A DNA stretch of 64,000 nucleotides from Olivibacter jilunii (GTDB taxonomy: Bacteria; Bacteroidota; Bacteroidia; Sphingobacteriales; Sphingobacteriaceae). Below the pieces are notes generated by a model, which was given only the letters and a program-made list of their open reading frames with translations, had not been told where the DNA came from and ran no database searches. The position numbers and the translations under genes are program-made. The stretch lies in assembly GCF_900607235.1 (NCBI RefSeq), contig NZ_LR027848.1, positions 423,241-487,240 of the forward strand, written 5' to 3'. This document shows positions 52,757-60,584 of the stretch, piece by piece. Positions within the stretch are counted from its first letter, which is position 1; every line of letters starts with the position of its first letter.

Positions 52757-53275
52757 TTACACCATAGTATCCAAATACCTTTCTTTGATAATATTTTTAT
52801 GGTGATTGAGATGTCCGGCAACGATATAGAGAAAAGCCCGAACGCTGATTAAACGATCAGAGGCCAAACCCCTTCGATTCAGTTCGGTTTCGTTAAAGGT
52901 ATTGAACAAGGCCATGTTCGATTTCCGTAATAAAACAAACTCCTCCGCTAAGGAAGCCAAACTTCGTTCATTAAAGCGAGCATTTAAAACAAAGTCTTCT
53001 TGCTCAAAGCCGGGGAGCGCTTTGGTGTCGTTCCGAGCAAAACGAAGCGCTCGATAGGCCATGATCCGCTCCGTATCCAATACATGCCCAACCACTTCCT
53101 TTATGGTCCACTTCCCTTCGGCATAGGCATATTCGGACCGCCCCGCAGGAATGGCCTCTAAAAATGCAGGAAAACTAGTAATTTGCTCATTTAGTACGTG
53201 CATGACGTCGCCAAAAACGGTATCAATGTAAGTAGCATAAAAGGCCGGGAATTCATCAGATTTTAGCTGGCTCAT
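52757..53275 (-). CDS. DinB-family protein (second copy)
   Basis: 172 aa. Helical DinB/YfiT-like protein: first His in WTIKEVVGHVLDTERIMAYRALRFAR, second pair in YIVAGHLNHHKNIIKERYL. This resembles the YfiT-like putative metal-dependent hydrolases. It overlaps the histidine kinase gene by 20 bp, so it is translationally coupled to it. Function unknown. Confidence 0.87.
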   Translation of the reverse strand: MSQLKSDEFPAFYATYIDTVFGDVMHVLNEQITSFPAFLEAIPAGRSEYAYAEGKWTIKEVVGHVLDTERIMAYRALRFARNDTKALPGFEQEDFVLNARFNERSLASLAEEFVLLRKSNMALFNTFNETELNRRGLASDRLISVRAFLYIVAGHLNHHKNIIKERYLDTMV

Positions 53276-54485
53276 AGGTTAAACTGCTTTTTAATACGAT
53301 TCTAAAGGTAGTTCCTTTTCCTACTTCCGAATCCTTAACAAAAATTTGTCCTTTATGGTAATTTTCAATTATTCGCTTAGTTAAGGAGAGACCAAGGCCC
53401 CATCCCCGCTTTCGAGTTGTATATCCCGGTTGAAAGACTGCATCGAATTTATTTCTTGGGATACCTTTTCCTGTGTCGCTAATATCAATAAATATCTGCT
53501 CTTTAGCAATATTTTCACTGATAATTATATTAATTTCACCTGCCGATTCGATGGCATTGGCTGCATTCTTTAAGATATTTTCGATCACCCAGTCAAATAA
53601 AGGAACGCTCAATTGCGCCTCGACAGTTTTATCGCCTGATACGGAAAATTTGATTTTATCACTCGTGCGAACTTTAAAATAACGCACAAAATTACTGACT
53701 ACCGGGTAGACAGCATGATTCTCAAGCACCGGTTTAGAGCCGATTTTAGAAAATCGGTCTGCTACAATTTCCAGACGTTTCACATCATTTTCCATCTCTA
53801 TCAGCAAAGGATCTTCTTCCGCATCAAATTTCGCCTTCATCAACTCGAGCCATGCCATAAGTGACGAAATCGGTGTTCCCAGTTGGTGTGCGGTTTCTTT
53901 GGCCAACCCCACCCATACTTGATTCTGCTCCGATTTTCGCATGCTGTTAAATACCGTATAAGCGATACCGAGAAATATAGCAATGAGCGTTAATTGAACA
54001 TAGGGAAATACACGCAATTGGGTGAGCAACAGGGAGTCTTTATAGTAAACATACCATTTTTCTCCACCGGACAATTCAATTTCTATCGGTGGGTGCCTTT
54101 CTTTCATAATGGCCAGTTGATAATCGAAATATTCAGGATCATACTTCGGGAGGTTTGTTCCTTGATTTTCTCCGGTCACGTTGTACAAGGTCTTTGTTGA
54201 GTCGAGACCGCGGTAGTAGATAATGCTGTCTTTTGAATCGGTAATGATCGCCGGTACCTTTAAGCTATCCCGAACGCTATAGATATAGGTTATGTACTCA
54301 TCGTTCACATCCGGCATGGCGTACATATTTCGCGTACTAATTGCCCAAACAGATGCCTTCGTGCGTTCTGCTTCCGAAAGGTTTTGGACCAGAAAATTTG
54401 TATACCAAAGGGATGCCGTTGCAATAATTGCAGCGAATATGAGTAATAAAAATTTCCACCGTTGACTATGCTGATATGGATTCAT
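53256..54485 (-). CDS. Membrane-bound sensor histidine kinase
   Basis: 409 aa. TM1 (about 10-30), an extracytoplasmic sensor of about 140 residues, TM2 (about 165-185), then H-box GLAKETAHQLGTPISSLMAWLELM, N-box WVIENILKNAANAIES, G1 DTGKGIP and G2 GWGLGLSLTKRIIENY. No response regulator is adjacent; the only partner is the overlapping DinB gene. The ligand is unknown. HAMP and receiver domains are absent. Confidence 0.92.
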   Translation of the reverse strand: MNPYQHSQRWKFLLLIFAAIIATASLWYTNFLVQNLSEAERTKASVWAISTRNMYAMPDVNDEYITYIYSVRDSLKVPAIITDSKDSIIYYRGLDSTKTLYNVTGENQGTNLPKYDPEYFDYQLAIMKERHPPIEIELSGGEKWYVYYKDSLLLTQLRVFPYVQLTLIAIFLGIAYTVFNSMRKSEQNQVWVGLAKETAHQLGTPISSLMAWLELMKAKFDAEEDPLLIEMENDVKRLEIVADRFSKIGSKPVLENHAVYPVVSNFVRYFKVRTSDKIKFSVSGDKTVEAQLSVPLFDWVIENILKNAANAIESAGEINIIISENIAKEQIFIDISDTGKGIPRNKFDAVFQPGYTTRKRGWGLGLSLTKRIIENYHKGQIFVKDSEVGKGTTFRIVLKSSLTYEPAKI

Positions 54486-54679
54486 TTAATTCGTTATTAG
54501 TTCTTTGTTATTGGTTGTCCGCCCTCGGTTTAAGTGATTTAATACAAGGTTAACCCTATAAACCTAAAATCAATAAACAACAACGACCAACTAATAACTA
54601 GAAAGGTGCAAAGTACAAATTTTATGCAAAATGATTAAAAAATGGATATGACACTGTGAAGATTGCATATCCAAAGCCT

Positions 54680-54693
54680 TTTATCTAAGTTTG
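54680..54693 (+). promoter_or_regulatory. Promoter TTTATCTAAGTTTG of gltX
   Basis: An exact copy of the recurring 14-mer; it ends 5 nt before the gltX ATG. Confidence 0.7.
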
Positions 54694-54698
54694 CGCTT

Positions 54699-56222
54699 AT
54701 GTCTATAGAGAATAAAGTTAGGGTACGGTTTGCACCCAGTCCGACGGGTGGCCTACATCTTGGCGGTGTACGCACTGTTTTGTTTAACTATCTTTTTGCT
54801 AAAAGCCAGGGCGGTGAGTTTGTATTAAGAATCGAGGATACCGATCAAACGCGATATGTACCTGGCGCTGAAGAATATATTCTGTCTTGCTTAGCTTGGT
54901 GCGGCTTGACACCCGATGAAAGTCCTGTACATGGCGGGCCCTATGCTCCCTATAGGCAAAGTGAACGGAAAGATCGATACCGCACCTTTGCAGAACAATT
55001 GGTAGCAAGCGGTCATGCTTATTATGCGTTCGATACACCGGAGGAGCTGGATGCCCAACGCCAACTTATTCCGAATTTTAAATATAGCCATGAGAATCGA
55101 CTGCAGTTACGTAACTCACTCAGTTTGGATGCAAAGGAAGTAGAAGAACTTTTGGCCACCGGCACGCCGCATGTCATTCGTATAAAGATGCCTGTAGGAG
55201 AAACGATCGGCTTCCATGATATGATTAGAGGGGCGGTCAATTTTGATACTTCTTTAGTAGACGACAAAGTACTCTTGAAAGCAGATGGCATGCCTACTTA
55301 TCACTTAGCTGTGGTAGTAGACGACTATCAAATGAAAATCACACATGCTTTCAGAGGCGAAGAATGGTTACCTTCAGCCCCGGTTCATTTATTACTATGG
55401 GAATATCTTGGCTGGAAGCAACAAATGCCGCAATGGGCTCATTTTCCATTAATTTTAAAACCGGATGGAAATGGAAAGCTTAGCAAGCGCGACGGAGATC
55501 GGTTGGGATTCCCCGTTTATGCCATGAATTGGACCGATCCAAAAACGGGCGATCTCACCAAAGGCTTTCGCGAGCTTGGTTTTCTTCCGGAAGCTTTTAT
55601 TAATATGCTGGCGTTACTCGGTTGGAATGATGGCACCGATCAGGAGATTTTTACGCTTGACGAACTCATCGACAAGTTTTCAATTGAGCGAATCAGTAAA
55701 GCAGGAGCGAAGTTTGATTTCGAGAAAGCGAAATGGTTCAATCATGAATGGATCAAGCGTAGCGGAAATGAAAAGCTTCTTCCGATGGTTAAAGCTGTCT
55801 TGGAGACACACGGCATAAGGGATGTGGCAGATGATTATCTGATAGAGGTATTAGCATTAGTAAAAGACCGCCTCACTTTTATTGAGGATTTTTGGGAACA
55901 AGCTTCTTTCTTCTTTATACCACCTACCACCTACGATATAGAAGCTATACAAAAAAAATGGAGTGATGAAAAGACAAACTTTTTTAACACCATTATTCCT
56001 GCACTCACTACCTTTGAACCATGGAAAACAGAAGCGCTGGAACAATATTATAAAGATGCGATCCTATCCAGTGGGTTAAAATTGGGAGAGCTAATGCTCC
56101 CACTACGCATTATGCTGGTTGGCGGTAAATTCGGACCTCATGTATTCGATATAGCAAAATTGCTCGGCCGAGATGAGACGATCGAACGGATGAAAAAGGG
56201 ATTCGCCGCTATTTTAGGATAA
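54699..56222 (+). CDS. gltX: Glutamate--tRNA ligase
   Basis: 507 aa. I start at ATG 54699 (MSIENKVRVRFAPSPTGGLHLGG); the longer frame starts upstream of the promoter box. HIGH is GGLHLGGVRT, KMSKS is GKLSKRDGDR, and the anticodon-binding helical domain follows to the end. It may charge tRNA-Glu only or also tRNA-Gln; not decidable here. It is directly joined to rsgA (stop and ATG adjacent). The leader is almost absent. Confidence 0.95.
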   Translation: MSIENKVRVRFAPSPTGGLHLGGVRTVLFNYLFAKSQGGEFVLRIEDTDQTRYVPGAEEYILSCLAWCGLTPDESPVHGGPYAPYRQSERKDRYRTFAEQLVASGHAYYAFDTPEELDAQRQLIPNFKYSHENRLQLRNSLSLDAKEVEELLATGTPHVIRIKMPVGETIGFHDMIRGAVNFDTSLVDDKVLLKADGMPTYHLAVVVDDYQMKITHAFRGEEWLPSAPVHLLLWEYLGWKQQMPQWAHFPLILKPDGNGKLSKRDGDRLGFPVYAMNWTDPKTGDLTKGFRELGFLPEAFINMLALLGWNDGTDQEIFTLDELIDKFSIERISKAGAKFDFEKAKWFNHEWIKRSGNEKLLPMVKAVLETHGIRDVADDYLIEVLALVKDRLTFIEDFWEQASFFFIPPTTYDIEAIQKKWSDEKTNFFNTIIPALTTFEPWKTEALEQYYKDAILSSGLKLGELMLPLRIMLVGGKFGPHVFDIAKLLGRDETIERMKKGFAAILG

Positions 56223-57140
56223 ATGAAAGGGCTTGTTACAAAATCTACCGGCAGTTGGTATACCGTTTCAGCGGGAGGAACAAGCTATGAATGTCGCATA
56301 AAGGGCAAATTCCGCACAAAGGACATTAAAACGACCAACCCGATCGCTGTAGGTGATTGGGTTGAAATTGAACCTGAACCCGAGCAAGAAACTGCTGTTA
56401 TTATCCAATTATACGACCGAAAGAATTATATGATTCGTAAATCGGTCAATTTATCGAAACAGGCGCAAATTATTGCAGCCAATTTAGACCAAGCTTACTT
56501 AGTAGTTACTTTAGCTTCACCGCCAACTTCGCTGGGTTTTATTGATCGATTTTTAGTGACAGCGGAAGCCTATGATATCCCAGCCGGTATATTGTTTAAT
56601 AAGCTTGACCTTTTTAGCGAAGAAGGTTTGGAAATACTAGCCGACTATCGATCAATTTATGAACATCTCGGTTATCCTTGCTTTGAAATTTCGGCTTTAA
56701 AAGGCATTAATATAGATGCTATAGAGGCGTCTTTGACGCATAAAGTAACGCTGATTTCGGGACATAGCGGCGTTGGAAAGTCAACACTCATTAATCGACT
56801 CATACCGGAAGCTTCTCTCCGTACCGGAAAAATATCCGATTGGTCAGATAAGGGAAAACATACAACAACCTTTGCCGAAATGCTGCCTTTAATACAAGGC
56901 GGTTATATCATTGACACTCCCGGTATTCAGGAATTTGGCGTAATCGATATCGAGCAACAAGAGCTCAGTCATTTTTTTCCTGAAATGCGTGCACTGATGA
57001 ACCAGTGTAGATTTAATAATTGCAGGCATATCAACGAACCCGGCTGCGCCGTATTAGGAGCACTGGAAGAAGGAGAAATCGAAACAAGCCGCTACGAGAG
57101 TTACCTAAGTATATACCATGGGAATGATAGCAGAGCCTAA
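56223..57140 (+). CDS. rsgA: Ribosome small-subunit-dependent GTPase A
   Basis: 305 aa: N-terminal OB-fold (1-70), a circularly permuted GTPase with NKLD (G4) at about 121, G1 GHSGVGKST at 180-188 and DTPGIQEFG (G3) after it, then a C-terminal zinc finger with CRFNNCRHINEPGC. It assists late 30S maturation. Its ATG follows the gltX stop with no gap, so it is part of the gltX operon. Confidence 0.95.
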   Translation: MKGLVTKSTGSWYTVSAGGTSYECRIKGKFRTKDIKTTNPIAVGDWVEIEPEPEQETAVIIQLYDRKNYMIRKSVNLSKQAQIIAANLDQAYLVVTLASPPTSLGFIDRFLVTAEAYDIPAGILFNKLDLFSEEGLEILADYRSIYEHLGYPCFEISALKGINIDAIEASLTHKVTLISGHSGVGKSTLINRLIPEASLRTGKISDWSDKGKHTTTFAEMLPLIQGGYIIDTPGIQEFGVIDIEQQELSHFFPEMRALMNQCRFNNCRHINEPGCAVLGALEEGEIETSRYESYLSIYHGNDSRA

Positions 57141-57157
57141 TAGCCGATAAAGAATAG

Positions 57158-59587
57158 CTATTTGGATCTAGCGCTTATAAAGTCGCTCAAATAGCTGCAT
57201 TCACCCAGTGCTTGATTATAAAACACAGTCCCTTTATAGTATTTTTCTAACTCAACAAAATATTTATTTTTCATGCTAAATAACCACAAGGGATCAGGTT
57301 CGCCATAATTATGGCTCGAATAGTAATCATTCACTGAACGATAACCATATTTCTTTTGCTCGCATTTAGCCAGCATAAAGGTACATGTTGCTTTAAAATT
57401 TACATCCTTACTTAAGGATCGTGCCTTTTCATACCAAATGATCGCTTGTTTTGCATGCTTATAGTCGTCATCATAGTAATTCGTACCTGATACATAAGCA
57501 TCCAAATGGCTCCAGCTATAGCTGATAAGATACCAAGAATTACCAAAGATTCCCGTTTGATAAACACCATTAGCCATCGCAAAGTAGTATTTAGCTGCAT
57601 TTTTCGGATTTGATTTTATTTTCCGTTGCCACATAGCCATCTGCTCAGCAAATTCCTTCTTATTTAATCCCCTGTCTGCATAGGCCTTCGGGTAATCGTT
57701 AATCGTGGTTAAAAATGGGTCAGCGTGTAATGCAGCGTCCTCACTCGAGCCATACCAATCAGATGCCACCCAGAATTTATAGTTTGGACTTAGCTTGTCG
57801 AAAGCAGCGACTGCCTTATCGTATTCATGTGTTCGGAGATAACCGGTTCCCAAAAGCTCATAATAATCATCATTTGGAAGAGCAGGCAGTACTTTCACTA
57901 AATACTCCGTCAACCCATCTTTCGGGGTATTTTCTTTTAATGTCTTTATACGCAACAATGATGTAGGCGTTAATTGTTGCCGCCAAAAATTAATCGTTTC
58001 ACTAGAGCTGTATTTAAAAAGCGAATCACGCGTATGGCTATGATTCCATTCTAAATCGCCTTTTACCATCAAAATAGCGGCCATAGCCGTATCCTGCAGT
58101 GCTAGATATTTTGGAGCTAATAAACTTTGATAAAAATGCCTCGTTGTTCGACTAAAGCGTAAATCTTTTTGCCCATAAAAGCTATCAACCTTATCCTTCC
58201 GCTCAACTATGCATTTCTCATCCAGCCATTTTAAAGCCGGTACCAGCGCATTTGGGTTAAAATTATCTCCCTTTTTTATATTACTGGCTTGTACCAATAA
58301 TTCTGTAATGCGGTATTGATCCTGTAACTTGGGTGATAGATGTTCCGGATTTAATTGTTGTAAAAGATCAAAAGCTCTCTTATTTTCTCCTTGCATCCAA
58401 CTGATGTACGCTGCCGCAATCGTCGCGAAGGCTGGTTCTCGGTATTTTTTGTCACTTGCTAAGTGAAGCGAGAAGCGAAATAAACTATCGGCATAACTTT
58501 TAGCTTTCAGCTGCAACGAATCGCTTCCGTAATAATAATTCCGATATCCATAAACATCATTGCTGAGGGGTGACTCATTTAGGTACCCTTCCAGCTTATT
58601 CATTTCCCTTATTAATAACACCCCGTTTAAAACACTGGTGGGAGCCAGCTTATATACCGTATCAAGCGTATGGAGATTCAAACTCGGATTGTTAAAACCC
58701 TCTATGCTCCAAATTACTGCCTGTTCTTCTTTTGATTTTGCCAAGGCAAGAACCGATGGCGTGCTCACGTCAATGTAGTGATAATTCTTATAAGCCTGGA
58801 TTCTTCTTTCCGGATTACTTTCAAAAACCTTCGAAAAAAGAAAAGCCGCTTGTTCTTTGTCGCCCAACCACCTTAGGGCTCCGGCTTTTAAGGCCAAGGC
58901 CCACCCCCGTACCGCGCTCCGATAAGACAGCGGTTCGATATAGTCTTCATAGACCGCCAAACATTTTTCATAGCGTGCTGAATAATGGTACATTCTTGCC
59001 GCTTGGTAAGCATATCGTAAACGTAAAAATTCGTCGCGCTTAACCTTCTTCAATCGCTTTATGGCCTTTTCAGCCAACGAATCCATCGATGTTGTATCTC
59101 GAGGTGCCGGATCCCACATATCATATGCATAGGCAGAAGCCTCCTCACAGTCTTTGGCAAATAAATAATAATCGAATGCGCTCTTATGCTTCGCAATAGC
59201 TTGTAAAAAAGTATTATCTTTCAACGTATCTGGCAGGGTTATGCTTTTTTTCGTCCTCCAAGCACTGATCAACGAGTCTGTCTTGTTATCTGCTCGATAC
59301 ATTACGGAAAATACATCCGTTGCCTTTACATCTCCGCCCAAATATTGAGCCCACTCATCACAATTTATCTGGCTCTCCTTTTGCGGCTCATCCTCACTGT
59401 ACAAAAAACTTAAATCGGTAAAAGAAAATGCGGCATAGGTATCTCCCTGTATGTCATTGTGAAAATAGGAAACGTAATAATCATAAGGATCGGGTTCCGG
59501 ACCGCAAGCAATATTGATTGCAATTTCGCCATAAAACAGAAGTATAAAAAAACTAAAAGCGATCGATAATTTCTTGTAGTTGTTCAT
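57158..59587 (-). CDS. Exported TPR-like protein of unknown function (809 aa)
   Basis: A signal-type hydrophobic start ends in INIACGPEPDPYDYYVSYF; the Cys at about 28 may be a lipid site, though the lipobox is weak. The rest is mostly predicted helical with repeated Ala/Tyr-rich pairs (FLRLRYAYQAARMYHYSARYEKCLAVYEDYI), TPR- or SEL1-like. No catalytic motif is seen. It overlaps the 338-aa TIM-barrel lipoprotein gene by 35 bp, so they are translationally coupled. I recall similar CGPE-YDYY proteins in other Bacteroidota, uncharacterised. Role unknown. Confidence 0.8.
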   Translation of the reverse strand: MNNYKKLSIAFSFFILLFYGEIAINIACGPEPDPYDYYVSYFHNDIQGDTYAAFSFTDLSFLYSEDEPQKESQINCDEWAQYLGGDVKATDVFSVMYRADNKTDSLISAWRTKKSITLPDTLKDNTFLQAIAKHKSAFDYYLFAKDCEEASAYAYDMWDPAPRDTTSMDSLAEKAIKRLKKVKRDEFLRLRYAYQAARMYHYSARYEKCLAVYEDYIEPLSYRSAVRGWALALKAGALRWLGDKEQAAFLFSKVFESNPERRIQAYKNYHYIDVSTPSVLALAKSKEEQAVIWSIEGFNNPSLNLHTLDTVYKLAPTSVLNGVLLIREMNKLEGYLNESPLSNDVYGYRNYYYGSDSLQLKAKSYADSLFRFSLHLASDKKYREPAFATIAAAYISWMQGENKRAFDLLQQLNPEHLSPKLQDQYRITELLVQASNIKKGDNFNPNALVPALKWLDEKCIVERKDKVDSFYGQKDLRFSRTTRHFYQSLLAPKYLALQDTAMAAILMVKGDLEWNHSHTRDSLFKYSSSETINFWRQQLTPTSLLRIKTLKENTPKDGLTEYLVKVLPALPNDDYYELLGTGYLRTHEYDKAVAAFDKLSPNYKFWVASDWYGSSEDAALHADPFLTTINDYPKAYADRGLNKKEFAEQMAMWQRKIKSNPKNAAKYYFAMANGVYQTGIFGNSWYLISYSWSHLDAYVSGTNYYDDDYKHAKQAIIWYEKARSLSKDVNFKATCTFMLAKCEQKKYGYRSVNDYYSSHNYGEPDPLWLFSMKNKYFVELEKYYKGTVFYNQALGECSYLSDFISARSK

Positions 59588-60569
59588 CCGAAAAGCGATT
59601 TAATAGGTCGGCATCTAGGTGGTAAAAAAGCACCTTCAGATCCTTTCGAGGCAAATATCGAGATAAAAAATCAGAAGCAGCAAATAAATCCTGCACACTC
59701 ACTTCTTCTTTTCTAATCACATCGTTTACCCGCAATCCGGCTTTTGGAAGATTTCGCTTTAAGTGGTACAAGGGTGTGCCCTCTTGCCGATAAAACAGGC
59801 TCGTATCAGCCAAAGACCAACTGTCGAGATGCTTAGAGATACCCACATATTGTTTATCTCTAAAAACCACCGACCAGCTGAACAAAGGTAAAGCAACGTC
59901 GATCGGCAAAGGGTAACTTCCCAGGAAATCTTTTAAATAGGTGGTCATCTCTTTCATGTCCAGAATGGAGTTTTGCATACCATATTTACGCAAGTTTCCC
60001 ATATTATAGCACATTAGCAGTACTTTATCCACCGGTGGTATACCGCTCGCGTGTCTATTTTTTATTTGGTGTAAGCGTAGCGTTGCACTCAAGGTAACAG
60101 CCTTATCTACCAGCAGGGCTTTCATTTTTCTTAACAGCAAAAAATAGGTTTCACGTGTCGTTTGCGTCCAATCACAGTCAATTTGCAGTTCTGTAAATTT
60201 ATCTTTACCGCTTTGTTTTACTTTCGCCTCGGTAAATGCTAAAATTCGATTGGCGAGTATGGTTAATGTCTGTTCCGATTGTTGTCGTAAGACATTGTTC
60301 ACGATGTAAACAACAGGCACAATATCGATGGAGTCAGGTAGGTTGTTTCTGAAAGTAATCGGCGAAACAGGAACAGCCTTTCCGGTTTCGTCCAAATCGA
60401 CGTCCATTATCCGTACAAACAGCTGATTAACGCCTAACTTACGAAGGGCCGTGTGCTCTTGTTCCCGCTGTTGGTATTGTGTTTTCCAGAAGTAAAATGC
60501 AGGCTGTGCTCTTCTCTCATACCGGCAAGAAGTGAGCAGCAGCAAACAAAAGATCCGATATTTCCACAT
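59553..60569 (-). CDS. TIM-barrel lipoprotein of unknown function (GH18/DUF3142-like)
   Basis: 338 aa with a lipobox LLLLTSC at about residues 9-15, so probably anchored in a membrane. Beta/alpha barrel signs: LGVNQLFVRIMDVDLDE, IVPVVYIVN, FTELQIDCDWTQTTRETYFLLLRKMK, ALPLFSWSVVF. The QIDCDWT strand recalls the catalytic strand of GH18/DUF3142 hydrolases (QIDFD), and KVLLMCYNMGNL recalls a later strand. Catalysis is unproven. It overlaps the 809-aa gene downstream by 35 bp and follows the S9 peptidase by 15 bp; these three may form one transcript. Confidence 0.75.
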   Translation of the reverse strand: MWKYRIFCLLLLTSCRYERRAQPAFYFWKTQYQQREQEHTALRKLGVNQLFVRIMDVDLDETGKAVPVSPITFRNNLPDSIDIVPVVYIVNNVLRQQSEQTLTILANRILAFTEAKVKQSGKDKFTELQIDCDWTQTTRETYFLLLRKMKALLVDKAVTLSATLRLHQIKNRHASGIPPVDKVLLMCYNMGNLRKYGMQNSILDMKEMTTYLKDFLGSYPLPIDVALPLFSWSVVFRDKQYVGISKHLDSWSLADTSLFYRQEGTPLYHLKRNLPKAGLRVNDVIRKEEVSVQDLFAASDFLSRYLPRKDLKVLFYHLDADLLNRFSDEQLQEIIDRF

Positions 60570-60584
60570 AACGCATTGAAGGAG

